Positions 42,044 to 53,481 of a stretch of DNA of 64,000 nucleotides are shown piece after piece. Below the pieces are notes generated by a model that was not told the origin of the DNA, made no database searches, and was given only the letters and a program-made list of their open reading frames with translations. Each line of letters opens with the position of its first letter. Positions within the stretch are counted from its first letter, which is position 1. A program made the position numbers and the translations under genes. This stretch comes from Simmondsia chinensis (Eukaryota > Streptophyta > Magnoliopsida > Caryophyllales > Simmondsiaceae): positions 18,041,387 through 18,105,386 of the forward strand of contig JAGTTD010000014.1 in assembly GCA_018398585.1 (NCBI GenBank), given 5' to 3'.

Positions 42044-45000
42044 ATGGCTAAGAACAAGAAACAAGCTTCAATGGCTGCCAATTCAGCTGTTGAGGTTGGT
42101 CAGAACGATCAATTGGCACAGCTCCAGCAACATATGCAAGACGTGCTTCGAGTGATGAGTGCCAATCATCAACAGCTAGTTCAGTCATAGCAAAAGATGG
42201 AACAAAGGCTGGATGGGATGCAGGACTAGATCTGTAGACGATCCTTACCACCGGATGCTGGGGTGATTCCTCAAGTCCCTTCCCAAGGAAGACCTCCGGA
42301 TATAAGTGATCAAGGAGAGGTGGTACCAGCGAAGAATTCAGGGTTTCGACAGCCCAAGGTGGAGATTGACACCTTTGATGGAACACATCCACAATCTTGG
42401 ATAAGAAGGTGTGAAAGGTACTTCAAATTTTATGCAATTGCCGATTCTTAGAAGGTAGAATCAGCAGCTGTACATTTGTAGGGCGATTATGAGGTTTGGT
42501 ACCATGGGTTGATCTTGGGTAATCCGAATGTATCTTGGAAGGAATTTGTTAATGAGTTTTGTGATAGATATGGGGATGAGGACATGGGAGTTGTTATTGA
42601 CAAGTTCAACAAGGTGTCACAAGTAGGAAGTGTTAAAGAGAACATGTCCCGGTTTGAAATTTTGAAAGCAAGGATGATGGAAGTTCATCCGGTAGCAAAT
42701 GGGGAGTACTATGTTTCTAGCTTCATTAGTGGGTTAAAACCCAAGATCAAGAACCTGGTTAAGGCCCTCAATCCTCCCACAGTGTCCAAGGCTTATTCTA
42801 AAGCTCGATTGTTTGAATCCTCTGTTGCAACCTCTTATGATTCTGGACAGAAGGCAAGAGCAGTGGTTCCATTGCAGCAGATAGGACCAAATTCATCCAG
42901 ACCTTTGAGCATTGAAGAAAAGAAAGCACAAAAGTTGTGCTTCAAATGTAATCAAAAGTATTTTCTTGGGCATAAGTGCACTCCAAAGTAGCTCATGACT
43001 ATCACTAGCAGCAAAGACATAGATGAGGATCAGGATGAATTAGTAGAGACTCAAGAAGTGGAGGAAGATGAGGATGAGGCAGAGATCTCGGTTAGAGCCT
43101 TAACTGGTGGAGAAACCCACAACACCATTAGAATCAAAGGGGTTGCAAACCGCAAGTCCTTATTAATCTTGATTGATAGTGGAAGCATCCACAGCTTCTT
43201 GTATCCCAAGATAGCTAGATTAGTGGGGCATGAAATCATCAAGACATCTCCCTTGGCTGTAACAGTAGCAGATGGTAATTCCATGTTGACACAAATGAAG
43301 TGCAAAGAGTTCAAATGGGATATGCAAGGTCATTGATTCTCTTATGATTTTTGAATCTTGAAGCTTGGAGGCTGTGACATGGTATTGGGGGTGGATTGGA
43401 TGAAAACCTTTAGTCCTATCATCTTTGGTTTCGTGCACCTTACGGTCTCATTTGAAAGAGAGGGCAAAACAGTGCAGCTGCAAGGGCCGGTTAAGCAAGG
43501 AAGTCTACAAGTTATGAGTTGTAAGAAGCTGCAAGGGGTGCTGAAGAAGGGCAAGGCTCAATGGGTTGGCCAATTGTTCTCTGTTAGTGCAGAACTGGAT
43601 GAAGCTCAGGTTGTATCTAACCCCTTTATTAGGCAGCTATTACATGACTTTGAAGATTTATTTGAGTTACCAACTTCCTTACCTCTTAAAAGAGATCTTG
43701 ACCATGCCATTCCACTCAAAGCTAATTCTAATCCATTCAACTTAAGACCGTACTTATACCCACATTCCCAAAAGAATGCGATTGAAAAACAAGTGGAGCA
43801 GCTATTGAGAACCAATTTTATAAGGCATAGCCATAGTCAATTTGCTTCACCAGTCATTCTTGTTAAAAAGAAAGATGGATCATCTCGCATGTGTATAGAC
43901 TATAGGCAATTAAATTCCTTAACCATCAAAGATAAATTTCCCATTCCAATCATTGATGACCTGTTAGATGAATTACATGGTGCGGCTTACTTCTCAAAAC
44001 TTGACTTGGGGCAAGGATATCATCAAATGAGAGTGTTTGAATCAGACATATACAAAACAACTTTTAGAACCCACCATGGCCATTTTGAGTTTGTGGTTAT
44101 ACCATTTGGATTATCAAACGCTCTTGCCACCTTTCAAGCTCTAATGAATTCAATTTTTCAGCCTTTTCTTAGGAAATTTGTCCTTGTGTTTTTTGATGAC
44201 ATTCTAGTTTATAGTCCCAATTTGCAAGAACATGTTGAACATTTGAATCTTGTATTCTTTACCATGCGCAAACACAAACTATATGCTAAACTGTTCAAAT
44301 GCTCATTTGCTCAAACTCAAGTAGAATATTTGCGTCATGTAACCTCCTATGAAGGGGTAGCAACCGATGCATCTAAGGTTCAAGCTATTAAACAATGGCC
44401 AATTCCCACTACAGTTAAGCAATTGAGAAGTTTTTTGGGCTTAACAGGTTACTACAGGAAGTTTATTCAAGGTTATGGGGTCCTTGCTAAACCCTTGAAT
44501 GATCTTCTTAAGAAGAATTCCTTTTGTTGGATTGCTGCAGCACATGAGGCATTGGATAGCCTAAAGCTTGCAATGTGTGCAGCTCCGGTATTGAGAATGC
44601 CTGATTTCACTCAACCATTTGAGATTGAGATTGAGATTGATGCGTGTAGTAGTGGAGTGGGGGCAATGTTGTCCTAACAAGGAAGGCCAGTTGCTTTCTT
44701 AAGCCAAGCTCTTAGTCCATGTCACATGAGCTTGTGTATATATGAAAAGGAGTACTTAGCCATCCTCCTAGCTGTGCAGAAATGGAGGCAATATCTGGAA
44801 GGGCACCATTTTGTGATCAAAACAGATCACCAAAGTTTGAAGTTCTTGTTGGAGCAAAGGATAGCGACAAGAGTTCAGAAGAAAGGCCTTATGAAGATGT
44901 TAGGTCTGGACTATGCAATTGAATACAGAAAAGGGAGGGAGAATTTGGCAGCGGATGCCTTATCAAGAAGGCAAGAGGAAGCAATTGAGGCTTCGTGCTT

Positions 45001-46459
45001 GGCCATCACCACTGTCATCCCTGCTTGGATGGAGAAAATTTTCAAGTCATATGAGAATACCAGCTTGCTCAAGAGCACTTGACAGCACTCAGCATTCAAG
45101 AACTTGCAGCAGGTTCAACAGCTAATGATGTAACCTTGGTTAATGGCATTCTGAGATTCAAGGGAAAGATCTATATTGGGAGTGCTACTGAGCTCAGAAG
45201 ACGGATTATGTTAGCCTTCTATGCTTCAACATTGGGTGGCCACTCCAGTATTGAAGGCTCTTACCAAAGGTTGAAATAGAATTTCACATGGAAAGGTATG
45301 AAGCGTGATGTGATGGAAATGGTGTAGAGTTGTGAAGTTTGTCGGTGTACCAAGAGTACTCACACTCCCTACCCTGGGTTGTTACAGCCCCTACCAATTC
45401 CGGATGGTGCTCGGCAGCAGATTAGTATGGATTTCATTGAAGGGCTGCCAAAATCAGAGGGAAAAGAGAGTATTTGGGTAGTGATTGATCGCTTTACGAA
45501 GTATGGTCATTTCGTAGCACTTACCCACCCTATTTCTGCTGAGAAGCTTGCTAAGGTGTTCTTGGATAACATCTATAAGCTCCGTGGCTTGCCACAAGTC
45601 ATTTTATCTGATAGAGATCGGTTGTTCACAAGTACATTTTAGAAGGAATTGATCAAATTGTTGGGATCCTCATTGTCCTTGAGCTCAGCATACCATCCCT
45701 AAACCGATGGCCAAACTAAGAGATTGAATCAAAGTGTAGAACAATACTTGAGAAGCATGACTTTCAACAATCCTAAGCAATGGTGCAAATGGCTTTCACT
45801 GGCAGAGTACTGGTACAACACTCATGCCCACTCATCTTTGGGTACCACCCCTTTCCAAGCCTTATATGGGTATGAACCACCATTTCCAGTAGTATCTTAG
45901 CGTTATAACACGCATGTGACTGAAGTTGAGGATCTGATACAGCAAAGGAAACATAGTCTAGCAGTTGAAGGACAATCTGCACCTAGCACGGGCCAGACAA
46001 AAATTCTTTGCTGATAAAAGGAGGGTTGAACGATCCTTTGAGGTTGGGGACATGGTGTACTTGAAATTACAACCTTATAGGCAGTCTTCAGTGGCAATTC
46101 GCAAAAATATTAAACTCAGTGCAAGGTACTTTGGTCCATACAAGGTATTGCACAAAGTTGGAGCAGTGGCATATTGATTAGATCTCCCTCGTGATGCAGC
46201 TATTCACCCTGTGTTCCATGTTTCCTTATTGAAGAAGCATGTTGCAGTAGGAAAATCATGTTCTGCAAGCCCTCCCTGTGCTTCTTCCCATGGCATATTA
46301 CTTCAGGAGCCCACTGCTATTCTGGATTCCAGAATAGTACAGCAGCAAGGTAAAAAGGTCCGGCAAGTCTTAGTCCAATGGGCCAATTTGGAGCATTCTG
46401 CAGCATCGTGGGAAGAACTCAAGTTTCTCAAAAGCCAGTTTCTGGAGCTTGATTCTTGA
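42044..46459 (+). pseudogene. G gag-pol polyprotein, inactivated
   Basis: One frame from ATG at 42044, broken by several stops, with a segment at 45079-45642 displaced by one base. Gag: EFVNEFCDRYGDED, then a degenerate zinc knuckle CFKCNQKYFLGHKC (42940). Protease: LILIDSGSIHSFL (43165). RT: MCIDYRQLN, DLGQGYHQM and FFDDILVYS (44189). RNase H: the IDACSSGVGAML block at 44637. Integrase: HxxC-type finger with CEVC, MDFIEGLPKS (45427), and DGQTK at 45711, where the catalytic Glu of DGQTE is replaced by Lys. The end has VLVQWANLEHSAASWEEL, a short chromodomain. Such integrase would be inactive. Confidence 0.92.
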
Positions 46460-46490
46460 GGCAAGAGTCGTTTCTTTAAGGGAGGAGTAT

Positions 46491-46828
46491 TGTAATGAAT
46501 GTAGTGAATTGTCTTGTATTACTTGTTAAGTCTTGATTTCATTGTATTTCATCGTAATTCACTTGTCATTGGACTGTTGTACCGAGAGCATTGGCGGGAA
46601 AGTTTAGTTCAATTGTAATCAAGTTAGTTAGTTAGTTAGAGCTTGGTTAGATATTCTTGTTTGATTGTAAAGAGTATAAGTAGCTTAACTCTTGTAGTGG
46701 AAAGGCATTCAATGAAAAAGACTCTTCTTTCCCTAATTCTCTCTATTCTCTTACTCTCTTCTTCTCTTAATCTCTATCTCCTATCTCTCACCTAGTTATT
46801 GATTCAAGATTCAACTTGAATCATTACA
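46491..46828 (+). repeat. G 3' LTR
   Basis: 338 bases, following the purine tract at 46478-46490. It ends CATTACA before the CGTCC duplication. Confidence 0.93.
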
Positions 46829-46833
46829 CGTCC

Positions 46834-48113
46834 CCATACACAAAATACTGAGTCCGGCTCTTCCCAAAGGCTTCCCTCTCCAGATAGACATGAATAATGT
46901 TGCTTGACCAGGCCTCGAATTCAACTTTAAAACCTTTCCTTAGCACTGCTGGATTGCTAGCTCTCTTAGCTGGGTCAATTATCAAAACACAAAATTGAAG
47001 CGTCGGGAAATTCTTTTAATGTGCTATGATTTCTTCTTAGTTTCCATAAGAAGAACAATACCAAACAGTACTTTCAGTTCAGCTTCTTTAAAGCTTGAAT
47101 TGTCAGGGATTCCCCGAGTCCTTGATAGTTCCACCATATGAGAATCCTGTCTCCAAAGACAATTGTTTTGGGACCATTGCCACGGGCCCTTGAGATGTAT
47201 GGATTGCTTCCTGTCCTGCTGATTCCAGATTAATCCTTTCAGGAGGGAGCAAAAATACGGAGTCGGAACCTTCAATTGCTTTGCGCCTCTCCATATTTAT
47301 CTTAATCGTCGCCAGTCTTTAAATTGATCCCTCTTCAAATCTACTGTCATCTCGGCCTTATCTGCCCCAGTCGTGGTGTTGAATCCTTCAAATAGGGATT
47401 CTCCTTTTAGCTTATATATCTCAACCATGCCAGATTCATCTTCTAGTTGGCTGCCACCAAGCCTCCAGTTCCCCACTTCATCCTTGTCCGCTGGAGCTCG
47501 AATAAAATTTTATAATCAGCCATGTAAACCTCCTTACAGCATGGCTTGCATTTCCTCTTTGATAGTCTGCCCAAGTACTTGAAAACGGTTTTGACCTGGT
47601 CCCTTTGTATCCATTGTAGCAAGGACACTCTAGAGAGCATGCTTTCTCTTCACCATTGATCTTCTCAAGTCTAATAGAGGACGGTGACCTAGGGGATTTT
47701 CACCATCTCCTAGTTTAATGTTTGCTGCAATCATGTTCATCATTGTTACAGTGATTGCTTTTAGGGCTTGATCCTCCTTACACTTCTCTTCCAATTTTTT
47801 GTCCAGGCAAATACCCTGCCCTTTTTCTCCTCTACAATCACCATCTGGTTATCTTCCTGTTCCTCAACCACCCTAGGAAGGTTTATTGAAATTCCATATG
47901 CCTTGAGCTCAATGGCTCTTAGTTAAGTATCAAAGCATTCTTCACCCCACCCCGTACTTTGTTCTTACTTCTACATTGCTTTTGAACATGGCCCAGATGT
48001 CCACACCTATAGCAAAAATTTGGTAGCCATTTTGTACCTTTAAGCCTAATCCAAAGATTAGGTTTCCCTTCCCTTTTTAGTGGCATATTAACATTAAATT
48101 TAACTTTTTCCAA
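46834..48113 (-). pseudogene. LINE ORF1 C-terminus and endonuclease start
   Basis: On the minus strand, a CCHC zinc knuckle CYRCGHLGHVQKQC (about 48015-47970) follows a WIRLKGTKWLPNF block, the pattern of plant L1 ORF1. A low-complexity region follows to 47443. At about 47165-47040 the apurinic endonuclease begins: WNYQGLGESLTIQALKK and FLMETK-like pieces in alternating frames, matching the WNCRG...LMETK start of plant L1 ORF2. Element G interrupts it at 46833. Confidence 0.78.
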
Positions 48114-48376
48114 TGTTTATAAATGCGCGTCTAGGCACTAATGCGAGGCGAGGTGTCATGGTCCTACACAATGCAGCGAAATAAATGATCGTCTGGCACC
48201 ATGACTCCACGGAGTCCTGGCCAACCTTACTCTAAGAGAGGTTCATTAACACCTCAACCTTACTTTTTCTTTCGCGACACTAATGACTTGTAAAGCGCAA
48301 CCCCTCTCAGCCTAAGAGTCCCACATCGTGTGTCAAGTTCACCCAATGCCGCTACCCTCAAAGGCGAACCCACTAA

Positions 48377-49138
48377 GGGCCCATTTGGGATTGCTGTGAA
48401 AAAACTGCTTTTTTCAGAAGCACTTCTTGTAAAAGCACTTTTACAAAAGTGCTGTTTCAAAGGTAGTTTATGTTTGGCCAATCAGTAAAGAAGTGCTTAT
48501 GGTATTATTGTGAGTGTTTGGCCAATGCTAAAAAAATACTTTTTTCTATAAAATTACTAGAAAGGATACTAACAAAAGTATTTTATAGTTGAAAAAAATC
48601 ACCCATGAACCATTCTAAATATTTAATATATTTTTTTAATATTTAAAATATTTTTTTATTATTTAAAATATTTTCTAAATCTATAAATCTTTCTTAAATA
48701 CTTATAAAACATTTTCTCAATATTTTTAAAATATAAAAAAATTTCAAATTTTCAAAATATTTATTTCAAATATTTAAAATATTTTCTAAATATCATAAAT
48801 ATATTATTAATTATTAAAATATTTTTTTTCATAGTATATAGATATTTTAAAATATATAAACTATTTGGGAAATATGTAAATTATTTTTCAAATATATTAA
48901 CAAATTTCAGGGTACCTGAAATAAACTTTCTTAATTGTTTTGTATTTACTTATGCTGTTGCTTAAAAGGAGAAGCACTAAATTTCTGCTTCTGCTTAAAA
49001 GTAGAAAAACAGCTTCTGCTTTTAATAAAAAGTGCTTTTTCATAGTTGTCAAACGCCCTCAAATCTCAGAAAAGTGTTTTTTTTTTCCCCCAGGCAAAAA
49101 GCGCTTTTTTCCTGAAATATACTATCCCAAACAGGCCC
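48377..49138. mobile_element. PIF/Harbinger-like MITE 1
   Basis: The left end reads GGGCCCATTTGGGATTG. The right end, read on the minus strand, begins GGGCCTGTTTGGGATAGT. Inverted ends of this GGGCC-TGTTTGG type flanked by a TAA duplication (48374-48376 and 49139-49141) mark Tourist-like MITEs. Subterminal AAGCACTTTT repeats occur at both ends. The centre is extremely AT-rich with AATATTTAAAATATTT repeats. No transposase. Confidence 0.85.
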
Positions 49139-50236
49139 TAAGTGGCATTTTGAAGATCGACGAACACCAAGACCTCAAGTCCCGTAGTGCTACTCATCAA
49201 CAGGTTCACTTGCCAACATGGCTCTTAGGCGCATACATGCGCACTAAGGCCTCATCATTGCATCAGTCCTTATGGCTCTTTGCTCACTTGCGCACTTGCC
49301 CAACGCATGGGCTAGCACTAGCCGCAGACCACGCTTATGTCGGACACCATTGACTTCTAGTCTGGATCACACATCTTGACTCCTTGGTCGTTCATCAAGT
49401 CACAGGTCCTCAATAGTGTCGGCCATCTCTTAGAAGTGGTATGGAGTAACTCTGCCCAAGAGTAAACCCAAGGACTACCAAGACCAGTGGGCTCGCTTTG
49501 TGTTCATGGCCGTTGTCCTTGTTGGGAGTTCATACGATCCCGCACAAGTAGCGCTCCACTCACTCGAGCAGCCAACCATCTTGTAGCATCAATCCCACAT
49601 GGGCGCACGTTAGGGCACGACAAATTGTCCCTCAATCTATCAACTGGCATGGTGTCACCCAACTTGTGCCACACTGCTTACAAGAACCTGTTAACGGGGC
49701 TGGTGTGTACCGCCACTCACAGCAAGGCTTGAGCACCACAAGTGCTCTCGCCATGTGAAGGTCATTCCCGGCTTATTGGAGACTCTTCAACAGTGCGTTC
49801 CACAGCTCGGACGGGGGCACAAACCTTCGTTGGACAAATTATGCTCACTGTCGGGTCTTGACCTCAGCACAGTGTCCACGGAGTGTCCTATTATTCAAGT
49901 GGAGACCTCATGTTGCCCTCATGGCTGTAGTGAGGCCCACTCTAGTTACCTGGGAAAATCCATTAAGCTCCAATATTTGAAGTTCAGGACATCTGATGCC
50001 CAAACTGACTTCACCAACCTTATTTTCCATCATAAGGGAACTTTCATCTGTGGGGTCCAACACCAAAATCCCAAAGTCACAGGCTTTCGCAACCTGAGAT
50101 GTGTCTTGCTACACAACGCGCAACATATGCGCTTGCAACATGCGATAAATTAGAAAAAGTTATTTCATGTGATTTTTTAATTTTGTATATTATTTGTGCA
50201 AAACATAGGTAAATACTGCTTGACTTCTAGATACTA

Positions 50237-50479
50237 GTAACATACCCAGTGCTCCAAGGGCTCCTGCCTAAACGGGGTCTTGGGGGGGAGGGGGGGACAG
50301 ATGTATGCAGCCTTCCCCCTTCAGGGTATTACCCTTGAAGAGAGGCTATTTCCAAGTGCCCCAACCTGAGGGTGAGGACTTTCCAGGAGGTCACTCATCC
50401 TAGTACTGCTCTCGCCCAAGCACGCTTAACTTCGGAGTTCTAATGGGATCCGGTGACGGCGTGTTGGTAGCCTCTTTGG
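50237..50479 (-). mobile_element. SINE copy 2 with 5S rRNA-like head
   Basis: Same organisation as copy 1. The minus strand starts with 5S-like sequence (CACCGGATCCCATTAGAACT, then CGAAGTTAAGCGTGCTTGGG), followed by a body and an angiosperm SINE tail (GGAAGGCTGCATACATC, CAAGACCCC, GCACTGGGTATGTT). It is flanked by a perfect 17-base duplication TTGACTTCTAGATACTA (50220-50236 and 50480-50496). The first ~20 bases of the 5S head are less conserved than in copy 1, and a C-run in the body is expanded. Confidence 0.9.
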
Positions 50480-50959
50480 TTGACTTCTAGATACTATTAA
50501 CCCTAAAAGAAAAGAAGAGAAGAGAAAAGAGGTAGAAAGGGAAATATAGAAATTCTGGAGCAATGATATCTTGATTTCTTGGTAGTATCCTTTGTCTTTA
50601 GTACTTAATATTACCCTAAAATGTCAGTAGTTATACAAGATTGGTCATGGTTATCTTTATCTTCATATGATGGAAGTGGAAGAGAACGATATTGGTACCA
50701 TTTATATCTTGAGGATTATATGGTTTCCTATTTTTGTTAAAAGGCTTATGTTGATGACGTATAATATAGTGCATTTTGATGAAGATCAATACCTTTTAGA
50801 TGTTCTTTTCTTAAGTACTATATATATTTCACATTACATGATTCATTGATTTCCTAACTTATTTTCATAATATATATTATATATGTAGAATATGAATGTA
50901 AATTTAAAAAAAAAATGTGCCTCACTTCTCTAAGGCGTGCGCCTTCATCTCGCGCCTTG

Positions 50960-51250
50960 CACCTAGTTACTAGGATCCCCTATCACCTTAGTATGCCATA
51001 AGCCTTTTTATACACTGACTTTTATCTGTATGAACTTACACCAACCCCCCAAATTATCAGTCATACAGCTTGACTGATTTTAGAATAATCTACCGATTTT
51101 CAGTGCGTTTTCTTTAGTTATACTAGCCAACAATCCATGAATCTGGACCCATATAGATGTAATGGTAAAATCAAGTTTCGAGGATGCGGAACTAGATCAG
51201 TCTTTCAAAATTACATGGGAGTCATGGAACAGCCATAGTATTCCATCTAA
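50960..51250 (-). pseudogene. LINE ORF1 middle part (DUF4283-like)
   Basis: The minus strand reads GILWLFHDSHVILKD, then FTITSIWVQIHGL and ITKENALKIGRL. This is the pattern (F...WVQIHGLP.....A..IG) of the N-terminal domain of plant L1 ORF1. The upstream part lies beyond the MULE-like insertion at 52536-52830. Confidence 0.7.
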
Positions 51251-52530
51251 ATTTTTGGGATTTTTTTTGTACAGAGAACTACCTTTAAAATTTGACATTT
51301 TTCACTTAGCCACCACAACTTTTTAATTTTTCTAGAAAACCACATCGAAAAGTCTAAAAGTTTTCAATCAACCACTTTGAATCATGTTGTTAACTATCCG
51401 TAATGTATTGCGTGACTTACATGTGGATTTTTGCTTGCCTCTCTATTTCTTGTGTGCACATGAAATATGAGTTGAAACTATTCAAGCTAGCAATTCATTC
51501 ACGTGCCTCCTCCCCCTACTAGGTTTGATCCCGAGGGTGTTTAAAGAGGTGGGATTCAAACCTTGGTGGGGGAGGGGATGGAAATTGTTTTGCCACCTGA
51601 GATACTTTAAGCCATGCTTAATGGGCACTCAAAAATCTATGTAAAAGCACTAGTAGGTGGGGCGTAAATGATCTGAGCCGCTCGCGAGTAGCTCGAATAA
51701 AACTCGACTCGAACTTGAATTAACCGAGTTCGAGTATCAAAAGATACTCGATTAATAAACGAGTATGAGTCAAGTAGTGAACTATTCAGCTTGATGCTCA
51801 ATTAAATACTCAGCTCGATACTCGATTAAATACTCGACTCGATACTCGAATTAGTACTCGACTCGTATGAAATAGTTCTTATGTATTATTTTCTTTCAAA
51901 ATAGATAGCTTGCTACGACATTAATGGTAGAATGAAAGAATGAATCTTGAATTTCTTGTAAAGGGTAACATGTTACATTTGTGGTGGAATGAAAGAGTTT
52001 GAGTTTCTTATGACTAGTTGTATTTGGTTTGCTTGTATTTTTAAAACTTAGATTTTGCAGCGTATTTGGTATTAATATATCGGTGATTTATGCTTGCTTA
52101 TGTTAAAATATCGTGTGAGCAAAATTGAGTAATGAAATTGAGCATAAATAATAATATTATAATGGAACTGATTTGTTGAATGTTCATATGCACAATAAAC
52201 GAGTACTCGAGTCGAGTCGAGTACTCGAGTCAAGTCGAGTACGCAAATAGTTAATCAAGTTCAAGTTCGAGCAAAATTAACTACTCAAATCGAGTTCGAG
52301 TACTGGTGTAGTTAATCGAGTTTGAGTCGAGTACTGAATTACTCGGCTTGGCTCGATTAGACCCCAACTAGTAGATAACGAACAATTAACAGCGAGGTTT
52401 AATGTGGTTGATTGAAAACGTGTAGACTTTTGGAGGCGGTTTGTTAAAAAATTAAAAATTTGTGGTAGTTGAGTGAAAAATGATGACTTTTTATGATGGT
52501 TGTTTGCCACAAAACTCAAAATTTTTTTCT
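51250..52530. mobile_element. MULE-like element with long inverted ends
   Basis: The left arm (51253-51400) and right arm (52385-52530) are inverted repeats of about 150 bases. On the left, TTTTTCACTTAGCCACCACA and TTTTCAATCAACCACTTTG; on the right, read on the minus strand, TTTTTCACTCAACTACCACA and TTTTCAATCAACCACATTA. Long terminal inverted repeats without transposase suggest a non-autonomous Mutator-like element. A target duplication cannot be fixed because both flanks are T/A runs. It splits LINE ORF1 and carries a hAT MITE. Confidence 0.65.
51657..52366. mobile_element. hAT-type MITE inside the MULE-like element
   Basis: Flanked by a perfect 8-base duplication ACTAGTAG (51649-51656 and 52367-52374), the size made by hAT transposases. 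Ends are GTGGGGCG... and ...GACCCCA, with many subterminal copies of CTCGA/TCGAG (ACTCGACTCGAAC, GAGTACTCGAGTCGAGTCGA) in both arms. It has no coding capacity. Confidence 0.82.
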
Positions 52531-52535
52531 TATCG

Positions 52536-53090
52536 CTGCTATTTTTGAACAAGAATAGAAAGAGATTACCTTTCAGCTCTGAACCTTCTTCACTATCTTC
52601 CAAGCCCTGTCCAGAATGGCTTTGTTTGGGCCGACCTTGAACTGCTTTTTTGCTAGAATCTTACCAATCATAGCTTGCTCTTTTAGGGCTTGATTGACTT
52701 CTTCGCTATCTGAAAGCTCCAAAAATCAATCGCTTCTCCATTGGATTTAGGGTTTTACGAGCCGTCTCCCGAATCCCTTTCGATCAGAAAGCTTCAAATT
52801 CATGATTGAAGACGATGCCAGGGGAAAGACCAGGATGAGAGAGAGAGAGGGAGGGGAAGACGACAAAGAGATGGGTGAGGAGATTTTGTAAGGAGGGCTT
52901 AGAAAAGAGGGAGCACTGGGGGCTCCGAAAGGCTCGACCAGCTGGAGAGCAACTTATGGGACGTACATTTGGTCCATTGGAAGTTAAGATGAGATTAAGA
53001 CTAGGATAGAAAATTATTTCCGTCTTCGTAAAGGAAAATGATTTCTGTTTTTCCAAGGGAGGAGGTCAATTTCTTCTCCATGAGAAATTT
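52536..53090 (-). pseudogene. LINE 5' region and ORF1 N-terminus
   Basis: Minus-strand pieces ALKEQAMIGKILAKKQF and NLFLFLFKNSSDKKK correspond to the start of plant L1 ORF1 (LIGKI...; the NLFLF.F....D..RV block). The 5' region upstream (52850-53090) is CT-rich on the minus strand, as expected for an untranslated leader. The last residues are cut by the MULE-like element at about 52535. Confidence 0.6.
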
Positions 53091-53481
53091 TCCTTAGGTG
53101 TTGTCATTGTAAAATCATTCATGGAAAGAAATTATATAAATGAGATAGAAGGGGCTTATATAGTGTTCTTAGATTGATGTTCTACTCTATTGTTGGCCGT
53201 GTAATCAGCCCTTCCAGAGGCCATCCATTCACTATGCTCCGTCTTTCATACTAATGGCAATATGGAGAGCTTTCTAGTCCATTGGCATCCAAAAAGCCCA
53301 ACTTGATTGTTGTGATCAATTATGCAACATCCTCTGCGTCCTGTTTCCTGAATTTTGACCAAAGCCTCAATGCTGTAGCAGGCTACACAATAAGTGGACA
53401 AAGCTAAACATGATCTCTTTTCTTCTGTAGATATCATTGTACTACGATTGATCATAGCTGCAAGACACCCCTAAAATGTTA
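53091..53481. other. Unassigned sequence
   Basis: No coding exon, RNA gene or repeat class is recognised. Short open frames exist on both strands without family motifs. Confidence 0.4.

Larger units (their letters stand above)
41645..46828 (+). mobile_element. G: complete Ty3/gypsy chromovirus
   Basis: LTRs at 41645-41990 and 46491-46828 begin TGTAATGAATG and end GAATCATTACA. A perfect 5-base duplication CGTCC (41640-41644 and 46829-46833) shows an undisturbed insertion into the LINE endonuclease. A PBS (GTGGTATCAGAGC) follows the 5' LTR and a purine tract (AAGGGAGGAGTAT) precedes the 3' LTR. The interior has gag-protease-RT-RNaseH-integrase-chromodomain. At 5184 bases it has the compact size of Reina-type chromoviruses. 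Stops in the polyprotein make it non-coding. Confidence 0.95.
48114..50960. repeat. Unclassified composite block inserted in LINE ORF1
   Basis: This block separates two parts of LINE ORF1. Both ends carry GCGC-rich sequence (GCGAGGCGAGGTG near 48145, and GGCGTGCGCCTTC near 50935). It contains a PIF-like MITE, a GC-richer stretch (49142-50155) with open but unrecognised frames, SINE copy 2, and an AT-rich part (50497-50900). I find no LTR pair, transposase or RT of its own, so its type is unknown. Confidence 0.4.
39470..53090 (-). mobile_element. L1-type LINE broken into pieces by five or more insertions
   Basis: Minus-strand segments in LINE order: ORF1 N-terminus (52830-52536), ORF1 middle (51244-50960), ORF1 zinc knuckle (48113-47443), endonuclease start (47290-46834), endonuclease rest (41639-41383), linker and RT (41107-39480). 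The gaps are filled by other elements, four of which have recognisable target duplications or inverted ends. The 3' end with poly(A) is not recognised: the sequence fades out soon after the RT near the MORF1 3' end. All coding segments contain stops. Confidence 0.78.

Noticed and set aside
49487..50153. Open frames in the composite block as protein genes
   Set aside because: They are short, in different frames, lack known motifs and sit in inserted repeat DNA. Noted only as part of the block.
50237..50479. 5S-like sequence as a Cassandra TRIM LTR
   Set aside because: Cassandra would show two LTRs, a PBS, a purine tract and 5-base duplications. Here there is a single unit with a 17-base duplication and a SINE-type tail.
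53246..53455. Minus-strand 69-residue ORF as a small gene
   Set aside because: No motif, no promoter context, and no recognisable relative in the window.
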